Positions 53,979-62,485 of a stretch of DNA of 64,000 nt are shown here, one piece after another (the stretch's first letter is position 1; every line of letters begins with the position of its first letter). The translations under genes were made by a program, and so were the position numbers. The notes below the pieces were generated by a model. That model did not search any database and was not told the origin of the DNA. It was given only the letters and a program-made list of their open reading frames with translations. Origin of the DNA: Sphingobacteriales bacterium. GTDB taxonomy: Bacteria; Bacteroidota; Bacteroidia; Chitinophagales; Chitinophagaceae. The stretch covers positions 1-64,000 of the forward strand of contig JACRJO010000001.1 of assembly GCA_016219985.1 (NCBI GenBank), given 5' to 3'.

Positions 53979-54966
53979 ATACTAATTTTCCGGCTTCAAG
54001 GTATTGGTTGTACCAATCCACCGTTATTTTTAATCCTTCTTTCCACATCACTTTGGGTTCGTAGCCTAACTGGGTCCTCGCCTTGGTAATATCCGGGCAG
54101 CGGCGGCTCACCGAACCGGGATACGTGGGTGCATTTTCATATTCACCTGTAAAGCCCATCAGTTCACCGGCATAATGGATCAGGTCGCCAATGGATATCT
54201 CATCCTGCGTGCCGATATGGTAGGTCTGGCCATTGGTGTTGGGTTGCTCCATGGCGAGCACAGTGCCTTCCACTGCATCGCTGATATAACAGAATGCACG
54301 GGTCTGATCGTGCCCATACACTTTAAATGGATTTTCTCCTTTCCGGAAACGCACCACGAGGTGAGGGATCACGTGTTTGAATCCCATGCGGGGACCGTAT
54401 ACATTATGATACCGTACAATCGTGGTTTCAAATCCGAGGATGCGGGCATAGTTGAGAAAACCGGATTCACCCAGCATCTTGGTCACGGCATAGGTAAACC
54501 GCGGGTGACCGATCTCCTGGATACAAAGCGGCACTTCTTCCGGGGTGGGCGTGGTATAGCCAAAGGCTTCTATCGTCCCCGCATAACATTCGCTGGTGGA
54601 GGTAAAGAGCACTTTCCCCACTTTGCTGCGGCGCACCCATTCCAGGGTATTATAGATCAGGGCAGTGTTGATCCGGATAATTTCGTGCGGAATGGAATTC
54701 GCATTGTCCACCCCAACCACAGATGCCAGCATATAGACCTGGTCGTAGGCTTCTTCCAGTTGGTTAAAAGTGGCGGGATCGGTAAAGTCGCCGGCCACCA
54801 CCCGGATATTATGTTTATTCACCAGCCCGGTGAAATAATCGTCCTGTTTACCCCTTGCAAAATTGTCGGCAATGGTCAATTGGTAATCCCGGTTTTCCGC
54901 CAGGTATTTGGTGATATTAAACCCGATAAAACCCGCGCCGCCTAACAGAAGAACTTTTTTACTCAT
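53971..54966 (-). CDS. NAD-dependent epimerase/dehydratase (extended SDR)
   Basis: A 331-residue nucleotide-sugar enzyme: LLLGGAGFIGFNI Rossmann motif (6-18), active-site region TSTSECYAG, and YAVTK (YxxxK) near residue 163, with NVYGPRMG and RRCPDITKA. Possible activities are 4-epimerase or dehydratase. The close coupling to the aminotransferase (8-bp overlap) favours production of a keto-sugar for amination, but the exact reaction cannot be told. Confidence 0.87.
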   Translation of the reverse strand: MSKKVLLLGGAGFIGFNITKYLAENRDYQLTIADNFARGKQDDYFTGLVNKHNIRVVAGDFTDPATFNQLEEAYDQVYMLASVVGVDNANSIPHEIIRINTALIYNTLEWVRRSKVGKVLFTSTSECYAGTIEAFGYTTPTPEEVPLCIQEIGHPRFTYAVTKMLGESGFLNYARILGFETTIVRYHNVYGPRMGFKHVIPHLVVRFRKGENPFKVYGHDQTRAFCYISDAVEGTVLAMEQPNTNGQTYHIGTQDEISIGDLIHYAGELMGFTGEYENAPTYPGSVSRRCPDITKARTQLGYEPKVMWKEGLKITVDWYNQYLEAGKLVYE

Positions 54967-55028
54967 AAAAAATCTATTACTCTTTTATTGTGCTGTTTTT
55001 ATCTATGACCCATTTTCAATTTCTGTTG

Positions 55029-55112
55029 AACCCCTCCGGGGTTCCAACCTATTTTGACATTTTGTCCCCCGGGTTGCACCCGGGGCTATGATTGTTCAGC
55101 CCCTTCGGGGCT
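55029..55112. repeat. three GC-rich hairpins (dispersed repeat element)
   Basis: AACCCC-TCC-GGGGTT at 55029-55043, CCCCGGGT-TGC-ACCCGGGG at 55067-55085 and AGCCCC-TTC-GGGGCT at 55098-55112 are all perfect stems. They resemble a repeated intergenic element known from many Bacteroidota genomes. Short tandem CAATGCTCAATTTT units follow at 55165-55205. Confidence 0.7.
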
Positions 55113-55215
55113 ACCTTTCGATGAATATTGAAAACTGAGAATTGAACATTGAGCATTCATTTCAATATCATTTTCAATGCTCAATTTTCAATGCTCAATT
55201 TTCAGTAGTCAGTAC

Positions 55216-56727
55216 TCAGAGATCTCCCCGTCCGATCACCTTCACGATATGCTTTTCCTGCAAAGACCGGATCTCCTCATTGGACAGCACGCCGATCGTA
55301 TCATAGACCCAGCCAGCCGGCTGTTGTTTTATTTTTTCCAGCAGGGCCGCATTGCCCCGGTAATCCCTGTGACCGGTGGTGATCACGATCACATCATATT
55401 GTTCCTGCAGCAATTCCTCTAATTGCTGGTTGATCCAGGTATCTTTTTCTTCCCAGTATTTAACATGCGGATCATGCAGGCTGACGAGGCATCCTGCTGC
55501 CTGCAACTGATCATAAAAACCTTCGACGGGTGTATAGCGGGTATCCCCCACATCATTGAGGTAACTTACTCCCAGCAGCAATACTTTCCTCCCTTCGAGT
55601 GAACCGCCGTATTGTGCCAGCAGGTAATCAAATGCATAAACAGGCATCTTATCATTGATATGGACCCCCTTCTCACTTTGTCCCAGTTTTTCTTCACTGC
55701 CAAAAAGATTCATCCGGGCCCAGCTGGCCAGGAGCGGGTCCTTGGTCAGGCAGTAGCCCCCGACGCCAAGTCCCGGGAGCATGATATTTTTATGCGTGGG
55801 CCGCATCCGGATCGCATTCACCACTTCATAAATATCCACGCCGGCTTCTTCCGCAAAACGACTCCATTCCACCATAAAAGCGATGTTCATGGCCCGGTAA
55901 GAATTCTCCAGCACTTTGGCCATCTCGGTGGCATTGGTATTGCCGAGCCGGGTCAGCGGGTATTCATCCGTACGGATCACGGTACGCAAAAAAGCTTCCA
56001 CGGCAGCCGCACTTTTTTCATCGGTACCGGCAAAGACCCGGTAGAAATTCTGGATGGAATCGATGTATTTGGGGCCGGGCATCACCCTTTCGTAGGAATG
56101 TCCCACTTTCAGCTGATCAACGGGCAATCCCCGTTTGGTTAATGCTTCTTCGAGTAAGGGCCGTACAATTTTTTGAGCGGTGCCCGGCGGAACAGTTGTT
56201 TCCACCAGCACCAGCACATCCGGCTTGCATTGGGACCCGATGGCTTCAATTGCTTTTTTAAAAGGGGACAGGTCTACATTGTATCCTTCGAGGTCCTTGT
56301 TCTTTGCGGATTTTTTCTGTACATCCAGGTTGATGTCCACCACCACCACATCCGCTTTGCTGTAGGCATACGAATCGAAGCTGGCGTAGTAATTTTTCTT
56401 GCGGAGTGCGTTCTGGTAGTACTCTTCGATCTTCGGATCACTGGCAATCACGGGAAATACGCCTTCGTTGATGGAGCGGATCTTCCAGTAAGAAGCGGGG
56501 CTGGGCAGGTCAATCCCGATCACGGCATATTCTTCCGTAAGCGCATTGGCCACCACCAGTCCCATCACAGAACCCACGAATCCCAGTCCCTGTACCACGA
56601 CCAGTTTCTTGCCCGGGTGAAGGGCTATAAAAGCGTCAATGCCGGCTTTATCTTCCTTCACGGCAGGGATCTCATATACTTTTCCCGTTACCGGGCTTTT
56701 GGAGACAGCTAATGTATCAGTTGTCAT
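55216..56727 (-). CDS. nucleotide-sugar dehydrogenase (UDP-ManNAcA/WecC type)
   Basis: A 503-residue UDP-glucose/ManNAc-type dehydrogenase: nucleotide loop VVQGLGFVGSVMGLVVANAL, VVETTVPPGTAQ, ENSYRAMNIAFMVEW and the catalytic cysteine in GVGGYCLTKDP. C-terminal GVSYLNDVGDTRYTP fits the UDP-binding domain. It makes a uronic-acid sugar nucleotide, giving acidic polymer units. The length is greater than the usual 430 owing to an N-terminal extension and a longer middle. It overlaps the formyltransferase gene by 4 bp. Confidence 0.87.
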   Translation of the reverse strand: MTTDTLAVSKSPVTGKVYEIPAVKEDKAGIDAFIALHPGKKLVVVQGLGFVGSVMGLVVANALTEEYAVIGIDLPSPASYWKIRSINEGVFPVIASDPKIEEYYQNALRKKNYYASFDSYAYSKADVVVVDINLDVQKKSAKNKDLEGYNVDLSPFKKAIEAIGSQCKPDVLVLVETTVPPGTAQKIVRPLLEEALTKRGLPVDQLKVGHSYERVMPGPKYIDSIQNFYRVFAGTDEKSAAAVEAFLRTVIRTDEYPLTRLGNTNATEMAKVLENSYRAMNIAFMVEWSRFAEEAGVDIYEVVNAIRMRPTHKNIMLPGLGVGGYCLTKDPLLASWARMNLFGSEEKLGQSEKGVHINDKMPVYAFDYLLAQYGGSLEGRKVLLLGVSYLNDVGDTRYTPVEGFYDQLQAAGCLVSLHDPHVKYWEEKDTWINQQLEELLQEQYDVIVITTGHRDYRGNAALLEKIKQQPAGWVYDTIGVLSNEEIRSLQEKHIVKVIGRGDL

Positions 56728-57410
56728 TCTTTGGTATTCGCTTGTAGTTTAAAAATATGTTCCCCGATCTGCGTATAGGCCCAGGGCGTTTTATAGGTCG
56801 TTGCTTTGATCCGCCGCTCAATTTCTCCCGGGGTCATTTCCGGCCGGATATGACAAAGTTCATCCAGTTGTTTTCTCGTATAGGGTTTTCTTTTCCACGA
56901 CTCGTTAGTAACCGGGAGTGGTTGTCCGGAAATGATCAAATTCATTATTTCATAAAAACTTTCCTCGATCAGCCGGTAGCATCGCTGGGTTACGCTGTAC
57001 ACGGTATCTTCCTCTCCCACCGGGAAGCGTTCTGCCCGGATAATATTGCCGGAATCAACCGTTGCTTTCATATGGTGACAGGTGATCCCGTATTCCTTCT
57101 CCCCGTTATATATCGCAAAATTGGTGCAACCGGTTCCCGGGTATTCCGGGCTGCCGGGATGAAAATTAATGGCCGCATACGAAGCCCGTTCCAATAATGC
57201 GGCAGGATAGATCCAGGAAGAGATAAAGGAGATCATCAGGTCGCCGGACCAGTTCAGTACTTCGGGGGGGAGTTTGTCTTTCCGGCTGCCGGAAAAGATT
57301 ACCGCTTTCGGGAACCGGGACCGGATAAAATCTTCTGCCCGCCGGGCAAATTCATTATCCTTTTTTCGCAGGAATAAAACACGGTATTCATTGAGGTCCA
57401 CGGGTTTCAC
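56724..57410 (-). CDS. formyltransferase-family protein (sugar N-formyltransferase or related)
   Basis: A 228-residue protein with the methionyl-tRNA-formyltransferase catalytic core: INFHPGSPEYPGTGCTNFAIYNG and HHMKATVDSGNII with the conserved Asn, His and Asp. Within a sugar cluster beside an aminotransferase, it most likely N-formylates an amino sugar using formyl-tetrahydrofolate. I use the GTG at 57410: the TACCTTTG promoter box at 57442 lies downstream of the longer ATG option at 57509. It shares 4 bp with the dehydrogenase gene. Confidence 0.75.
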   Translation of the reverse strand: MKPVDLNEYRVLFLRKKDNEFARRAEDFIRSRFPKAVIFSGSRKDKLPPEVLNWSGDLMISFISSWIYPAALLERASYAAINFHPGSPEYPGTGCTNFAIYNGEKEYGITCHHMKATVDSGNIIRAERFPVGEEDTVYSVTQRCYRLIEESFYEIMNLIISGQPLPVTNESWKRKPYTRKQLDELCHIRPEMTPGEIERRIKATTYKTPWAYTQIGEHIFKLQANTKE

Positions 57411-57441
57411 GTAAGGTTGGTTATTGTGTTTTTTGAAGTGG

Positions 57442-57449
57442 CAAAGGTA
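57442..57449 (-). promoter_or_regulatory. -7 promoter box for the lower polysaccharide operon
   Basis: TACCTTTG on the minus strand fits TANNTTTG, about 32-39 bases before the GTG at 57410. It implies that the genes from the formyltransferase down to the phosphatase form their own transcript, separate from the acyltransferase and polymerase genes upstream. Confidence 0.5.
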
Positions 57450-57494
57450 CCGATAAAAAGTCAGAACCGTAGTCGGGGAAGACGCGGATTTTTG

Positions 57495-58470
57495 GCCACG
57501 AAAACACACGAAATCACACGCCTGCTTGTCCGGTAGGCAGGAAAATGTGCAGTCAACTTCGCATCCTTTCCGTCTTTAAGGTTAATACAGAGCCACGCCT
57601 GCCTGCCCGGCCTGCTTCGCCTCGGGCGAGCCTGCTTCGCCACGGGCGAGCCTGCTTCGCCACGGGCGAGTAGGCAGGGGTTGCACGGATTTATGGCCAC
57701 TAAAACACACGAAAGCACACGAAAGTGCACGAAAGCACACGCCTGCCTGTCCGGCTTGCTTCGCCACGGGCGAGCCTGCTTCGCCACGGGCGAGTAGGCA
57801 GGAAAAGGCTATATCAAGTTCCCGCCCTTCCTGGCTACAATCCCCCCGTAAGATTCGTCGGGGAAGCAAATAATAATCCCTACGAAGCCACCTGACACCA
57901 TACACCTGACACCATACAACTATATTGTATGTGGATACCACGCCGGGTCCCCTTCGGGAGACCCGGCTGGGAAGCGAAAAAGTTGCCACGAAAACACACG
58001 AAAGTGCACGCCTTCCTGTCCGGCCTGCTTCGCCACGGGCGAGTAGGCAGGAAAAGGCTATATCAAGTTCCCGCCCTTCCCGGCTACAATTCCCCCCGTA
58101 AGATCCGTCGGGGAAGCAAATAATAATCCCTACGAAGCCACCTGACACCAGACACCTGACACCATACAACTATATTGAATGTGGATACCACGCCGGGTCC
58201 CTTCGGGAGACCCGGCTGGGAAGCGAAAAAGTTGCCACGAAAACACACGAAAGTGCACGAAAGCACACGCCTGCCTGTCCGGCTTGCTTCGCCACGGGCG
58301 AGCCTGCTTCGCCACGGGCGAGTAGGCAGGAAAATATGAAGTCAGCTTCATGTCTTTTCGGTTAATACAGAGCCACGCCCGCCTGCCCGGCTATTATTTT
58401 CTCCTTCAGGATATCTGGCCAGGATGCGAAGCTTCGTGTGCTTTCGTGTGTTTTCGTGGCAAAAAAAAAT
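57495..58470. repeat. repeat-rich non-coding block with a 249-bp tandem duplication
   Basis: Two near-identical units start at 57775 and 58024 (period 249). Each contains CCTGCTTCGCCACGGGCGAG, AAGGCTATATCAAGTTCCCGCC, CCACCTGACACCA, ACTATATTG and GGGAGACCCGGCTGGGAAGCG. Further copies of the CACGAAAACACACGAAAG and GCTTCGCCACGGGCGAG pieces flank them. Open frames in it are by-products of the repeats, with no protein likeness. The block separates the formyltransferase and acyltransferase genes. Confidence 0.8.
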
Positions 58471-58484
58471 CGTGGCAAAAAAAA

Positions 58485-58503
58485 ACCCGGCATCGCGCCG
58501 GGT
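58485..58503 (-). terminator. intrinsic terminator of the acyltransferase gene
   Basis: ACCCGGC-ATCGC-GCCGGGT, a perfect 7-bp stem, followed on the minus strand by nine T residues. It lies 23 bp past the stop of the acyltransferase gene and ends the upper polysaccharide operon. Confidence 0.88.
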
Positions 58504-58525
58504 TCCAGAATATCTTTTATGCTTA

Positions 58526-59185
58526 TTAAGCCGCCACCAGTTTCCGGGCGGGCTTCTTGACAAGATTACGTGCAGGGTTACCAACTACCGTGGCTCCGTC
58601 AGGAACATCTTTCACCACGACAGTGCCCGCACCGATCGTTACATTATCCCCGATCACAATCCCCTGGCGGATTACCGAGTTGGCGCCGATAAAGGTATTG
58701 CGACCCACTTTTACATTCCCGCATAATACGGCCCCGGGCGCAATATGGGTGAAATCACCGATGATGCATTCGTGGTCAATACTGGTGGATGTATTGCAGA
58801 TCACCCCGCGGCCGATTTCCACCAGCGGGTTCAGGGTGGCATTGGCAGCGATCATGATCCCGTCTCCCATCTTTACGGAAGAAGAGATCACCGCACTGGG
58901 GTGAATAGCGTTGATCGGGTTCCCTAAATACTGGCTGAGATTGGTATGTATTTTCTCCCGGATTCCATTGTGCCCGACACAAGCGAAGAAATCATAATGC
59001 TTCAGTTTATGAATCACATCGGATTCTTTTCCTAAATATTCGAGATGATAGGGATTGAACTCTTTTTCTTCCTGGTCGCAATAAGCGGTTACCAGGCGGC
59101 CTGCACTGAGCAGGATGTCGATGATGACGAAAGAGTGACCAGAATAGCCTACAATAGCCACTGGCTTTTTCAATGTGGTTTTCAT
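58526..59185 (-). CDS. NeuD/PglD-family sugar O/N-acyltransferase
   Basis: A 219-residue acyltransferase: an N-terminal Rossmann-like part (VAIVGYSGHSFVIIDILLSAGR) and a left-handed beta-helix of hexapeptide repeats (AVISSSVKMGDGIMIAANATL ... VKVGRNTFIGANSVI) with the catalytic His in NTSTSIDHECIIGDF. This family acetylates amino or sialic-type sugars with acetyl-CoA. Next to a LegC/PglE-type aminotransferase it could acetylate the new amino group. Followed by a strong terminator. Confidence 0.9.
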   Translation of the reverse strand: MKTTLKKPVAIVGYSGHSFVIIDILLSAGRLVTAYCDQEEKEFNPYHLEYLGKESDVIHKLKHYDFFACVGHNGIREKIHTNLSQYLGNPINAIHPSAVISSSVKMGDGIMIAANATLNPLVEIGRGVICNTSTSIDHECIIGDFTHIAPGAVLCGNVKVGRNTFIGANSVIRQGIVIGDNVTIGAGTVVVKDVPDGATVVGNPARNLVKKPARKLVAA

Positions 59186-59280
59186 TGATTTGGATTTTGG
59201 ATGAGCTAAAATAAAAACATAGTCATCGCTTCCAAAACAATGAGGCCATTAAAAGCAAAAATCGGGTACTAGTACTTTTA

Positions 59281-59294
59281 CCAAATACGTAGAA
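59281..59294 (-). promoter_or_regulatory. weak copy of the TACGTA site before the acyltransferase gene
   Basis: TTCTACGTATTTGG on the minus strand, about 96 bp before the start at 59185, and TACTAGTAC at 59265-59274. It resembles CTACGTAATT of the two-component sites but with a different tail. Confidence 0.25.
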
Positions 59295-59314
59295 TCCCGA
59301 TAAGCAGGGGGAAA

Positions 59315-60472
59315 TTATTGTGCAGCAAGGAGTTGGAGATATTTTTCCCGGAGCAGGGATTGCACAATGCGCTGATCATAATGGGTTTGAACCTGTTGGA
59401 GCAGGGTTTGGGCATAGTCCTTCAGTTCTTCCGGGTGCCCCAGAGCCCAGGCCATTTCCCGGTAAAGCGCTTCTTCATTCTTTACTTCGAAGATCAACCC
59501 GGTTTTGCGGTGCTCTACTATATCAATATTCCCGTCGATGCAGGAGCATAAGACCGGGCAGCCCATGGCCCCGGCCTGCATCAGTACATTCGGAAAACCT
59601 TCCCGGTGCGAGGGATGTACCAGCGCCTGCGAAATATGCATATAATATTCCACGGCATCACTCCAGCCCGCACTGATCACAGCCGGATGGGTTTTTATCA
59701 ATTGACGGGCCGTATCGCTCACCGGGTCCACTTCATCTTCAAAAGCGCCCACCAGCACCAGCCGGATCTGCGGATGATCCTTGTGCAAACGGGCGAAAGC
59801 CTGCAGCAGTTCGTCCATTCCCTTATCATGCACAATGCGGCCAACTGATAAAAAATAAAACAGGGAAGGATCGTACTGAATATGCGCTTTTATTTCATTG
59901 AGCTTATCCGCTTTCAATGCAGCCGTATTGTAACGGGCCAGGTTCACACCATTGCTTGATCCCCACCCGATCACCTCCAGTTTTTTGGGGTTCACCAACC
60001 GGTTTCTTTCTATGAATGCTTTCATGGAATAACTGTTTGGCCATACATGGGTGGCCGCCATCCCGGTCAGTTTTTCCATCACAATCAGTACCTGTCTCCC
60101 GAACCCCCTGGTGGTTACATAACGGAGTCCCGCAATGGTATGCACCCGAAGTTTCACCCCTGCCATTTTTGCCGCCAGCATGGACAGCAAACCTGCCTTG
60201 GGAGTATGGGAGTGCACCAGGTCCGGTTTTTCTTTCCGGAAGAATTTATACAACAACCATAAACAACGCAGGTCGCCGAAAGGCGTCATCCTTCTTGTCA
60301 TGGGGATGATATGATGACGGCACCCTTCCCTTTCCAGCACAGCTTTCAGCTCCGGGCCATCACTACTTACCATCAGTACATCAAAACCCTGCTCCCGCAT
60401 ATACTTCATCTGCCCGGGCAGGAGTACGTTGAGGGATATGGGAGCGGTGGTTATTCTAAGGAGTTTGGGCAT
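59315..60472 (-). CDS. family 4 glycosyltransferase
   Basis: A 385-residue GT-B enzyme: N-terminal acceptor domain (LLYKFFRKEKPDLVHSHTPKAGLLS), and donor domain with VGRIVHDKGMDELLQAFARL and the E-x7-E motif in HPSHREGFPNVLMQAGAMG. The start is the ATG at 60472 (MPKLLRITTAP); the longer 31-codon extension is encoded by a dispersed repeat and is not credible. It transfers a sugar during repeat-unit assembly. Confidence 0.88.
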   Translation of the reverse strand: MPKLLRITTAPISLNVLLPGQMKYMREQGFDVLMVSSDGPELKAVLEREGCRHHIIPMTRRMTPFGDLRCLWLLYKFFRKEKPDLVHSHTPKAGLLSMLAAKMAGVKLRVHTIAGLRYVTTRGFGRQVLIVMEKLTGMAATHVWPNSYSMKAFIERNRLVNPKKLEVIGWGSSNGVNLARYNTAALKADKLNEIKAHIQYDPSLFYFLSVGRIVHDKGMDELLQAFARLHKDHPQIRLVLVGAFEDEVDPVSDTARQLIKTHPAVISAGWSDAVEYYMHISQALVHPSHREGFPNVLMQAGAMGCPVLCSCIDGNIDIVEHRKTGLIFEVKNEEALYREMAWALGHPEELKDYAQTLLQQVQTHYDQRIVQSLLREKYLQLLAAQ

Positions 60473-60479
60473 CTGGGGA

Positions 60480-60556
60480 TAGTCGGTAGTTAGTAGTTTG
60501 TAGTTAGTAGTTTGTGGTTTGTGGCCTGCCTGCCGGTCAGGCAGGTTTGTAGTCGG
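60480..60556. repeat. dispersed palindromic repeat
   Basis: GTCGGTAGTTAGTAGTTTGTAG, a second TAGTAGTTTG unit and CCTGCCTGCCGGTCAGGCAGG, then TTTGTAGTCGG. Same architecture as 49690-49748. Sits directly before the start of the GT4 gene and falsely extends its frame. Confidence 0.65.
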
Positions 60557-60639
60557 GTTTTTCACTTATTGACACCCTGGCTAATACCAGGTTCCTCTTG
60601 CTTCCCGCTCATCCCCCGTAGCTTCTTTGAAGGAGGGCT

Positions 60640-62481
60640 TTACTTCTTCAAATAACACTTCCTGTACCACACTTCCAGTGCAAAAAGCGACCAGATCATT
60701 TTGGCTCTTTTCTCATCCCCGGTTTTCACTTTCCGGTTCCACAACTCCTGCACAAACCGTGGATCAATATACTGCCTGTAGCAGGCATCGGGGGAAAAGA
60801 TATACGTGGCGACCAGGTCTTTCAATTCACCATCTAACCATTGTTTCAGCGGAATTTCAAATCCTCTTTTAGGCTGATGAATCAGATCGGGCGGCAGGTA
60901 TTTTTGGGCCAGTGTGCGCAGGAGGTACTTGGTCTGTGTGCCCTTTATCTTATACGGATCCGGCAAACCCGGAATGTATTCCAGCAACTCTTTTGACAGC
61001 AGGGGGCTTCGTCCTTCCAGTGAATTCGCCATAGTGGCAATATCCATTTTCACGAGCAGGTTGGCTTCCAGGATATGATCAAAATCGAGGTTCAGTATTT
61101 TCTGCAACCCGCTGAGAGAGGAGTTGTTGATACGGTCGAAGGACGATTGTATGTTACCCAGTACAGAGGCGCGGTCAAAGCGAAAAGCTTTTGTATGTTC
61201 CTCAAAAATATCAAGGGTGGAACTGAAATAGGTGTCGAGCCCTTTCTTACGGGCAAAGCCGGCCAGCCGGTAGAAATAGTTGTACTTACTTTTTTTATCG
61301 TGCGATACGGGCAGTAAGGGGTAGACTGATTCGGCCAGAGATTTTACCAGGAGACCCGGACGGAAAAAATCATACCGGGCGAAGGGAACATAGCGCCGGT
61401 ACCCCCCGAAAATTTCATCGCCACCATCCCCATTCAAAATCACCGTCAGGTGTTTCCTTGCCTCGCGGCTTACATAGTAGCTGGGTATGGCGGAACTGTC
61501 GAAAAAGGGCATTCCGTAATTACTGATGATCTGCTCTGCATCATCCCGCAGGTGGTCGAAGGAAATCCGGATCTCATGATGATCCGTACCATACCGTTCA
61601 GCTACCTGCCGGGCGAGCGGGGCCTCATCATAGGCCCCGGCAAAGGAGACCGTATATGTTTTAACGGAAGACTTGTGCTGACTGGCAAGAGCAGTGACCA
61701 GTCCGCTGTCAATACCCCCGCTGAGGAATGACCCTACTTCCAGGTCGGATGAATCTATCCGCCGGTTCACAGCCAGCCGGAGCAGTTCATCCGTTTTATG
61801 CAAGGCACTTTGAAAATCGTCTGTTGACGGGCGACTGTAAAAGTCATGGATATCCCACCATTTTTTTACCTGCAATGAAAGATCGTTCATCCGCAGCAGG
61901 GCATAGCTGCCGGCCGGGATCCGCTGCACGTTTTTATAAGGGCTGGCCGGGCTGAAAAAATAGCCGGCACTGAGGTATTGACCAATGGCCGCCTCGTCAA
62001 CTTCCAGGGGAAGCTGGCTGCGGATCGCATTCAATTCACTGGCAAAGAGGAAGGTTTTGCCGTCAAAATAATAAAACAGGGGTTTCTTACCGGCCCGGTC
62101 CCTGGCCAGGAATAATTCCTGTTTGTCACGGTCATAAACAGCAAGGGCAAACATCCCGTCAAAATCACTAAGACAGTCCGGACCTTTCTTTGCATAAGCC
62201 TGTAAGATCGTTTCCGTATCTGACTGGGTGCGGCATTGCAGTCCGTATTTCTCCCGCACTTCCAGGTGATTATAGATCTCCCCGTTAAAAATGATCACGA
62301 GGTTATTCCAGCTCATAGGCTGCTTCCCGCTGGCAATATCAAGGATGGCCAGGCGGTGATGATGCAATACCAGCCTGCCTTCTGTGAAAGTGGCCTGTTC
62401 ATCAGGCCCCCGGTGCAGGAGGGCCCGGGTAAGTCCCGCTATATCGGGTGAACCATTAACGGATCCGGCTATACCACACAT
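60640..62481 (-). CDS. asnB: glutamine-hydrolysing asparagine synthase
   Basis: A 613-residue two-domain enzyme. Nucleophile Cys2 (MCGIAG) and glutaminase motifs LLHRGPDEQ, HHRLAILD, FNGEIYNH and SDTETILQAY; synthase domain with the PP-loop SFLSGGIDSGLVTALA and LNGDGGDEIFGGYRRY. AsnB-type enzymes in polysaccharide clusters may amidate uronic acids or peptide parts, rather than make free asparagine; the dehydrogenase in this cluster would supply a uronic acid. 4 bp upstream is the polymerase-like gene's stop. Confidence 0.9.
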   Translation of the reverse strand: MCGIAGSVNGSPDIAGLTRALLHRGPDEQATFTEGRLVLHHHRLAILDIASGKQPMSWNNLVIIFNGEIYNHLEVREKYGLQCRTQSDTETILQAYAKKGPDCLSDFDGMFALAVYDRDKQELFLARDRAGKKPLFYYFDGKTFLFASELNAIRSQLPLEVDEAAIGQYLSAGYFFSPASPYKNVQRIPAGSYALLRMNDLSLQVKKWWDIHDFYSRPSTDDFQSALHKTDELLRLAVNRRIDSSDLEVGSFLSGGIDSGLVTALASQHKSSVKTYTVSFAGAYDEAPLARQVAERYGTDHHEIRISFDHLRDDAEQIISNYGMPFFDSSAIPSYYVSREARKHLTVILNGDGGDEIFGGYRRYVPFARYDFFRPGLLVKSLAESVYPLLPVSHDKKSKYNYFYRLAGFARKKGLDTYFSSTLDIFEEHTKAFRFDRASVLGNIQSSFDRINNSSLSGLQKILNLDFDHILEANLLVKMDIATMANSLEGRSPLLSKELLEYIPGLPDPYKIKGTQTKYLLRTLAQKYLPPDLIHQPKRGFEIPLKQWLDGELKDLVATYIFSPDACYRQYIDPRFVQELWNRKVKTGDEKRAKMIWSLFALEVWYRKCYLKK

Positions 62482-62485
62482 AATT

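Noticed and set aside
55160..55205. tandem CAATGCTCAATTTT units checked as a CRISPR-like array
   Set aside because: Units are directly adjacent with no unique spacers and no cas genes; simple intergenic tandem repeats.
56180..56712. plus-strand frames opposite the nucleotide-sugar dehydrogenase
   Set aside because: Antisense shadows of a well-supported gene, rich in His and Arg, no domain.
57582..58169. 195-codon minus-strand open frame
   Set aside because: It lies wholly in duplicated palindromic DNA; the protein repeats itself (LLPRRILRG, SCLLARGEAGSP) only because the DNA does. No start context or family likeness.
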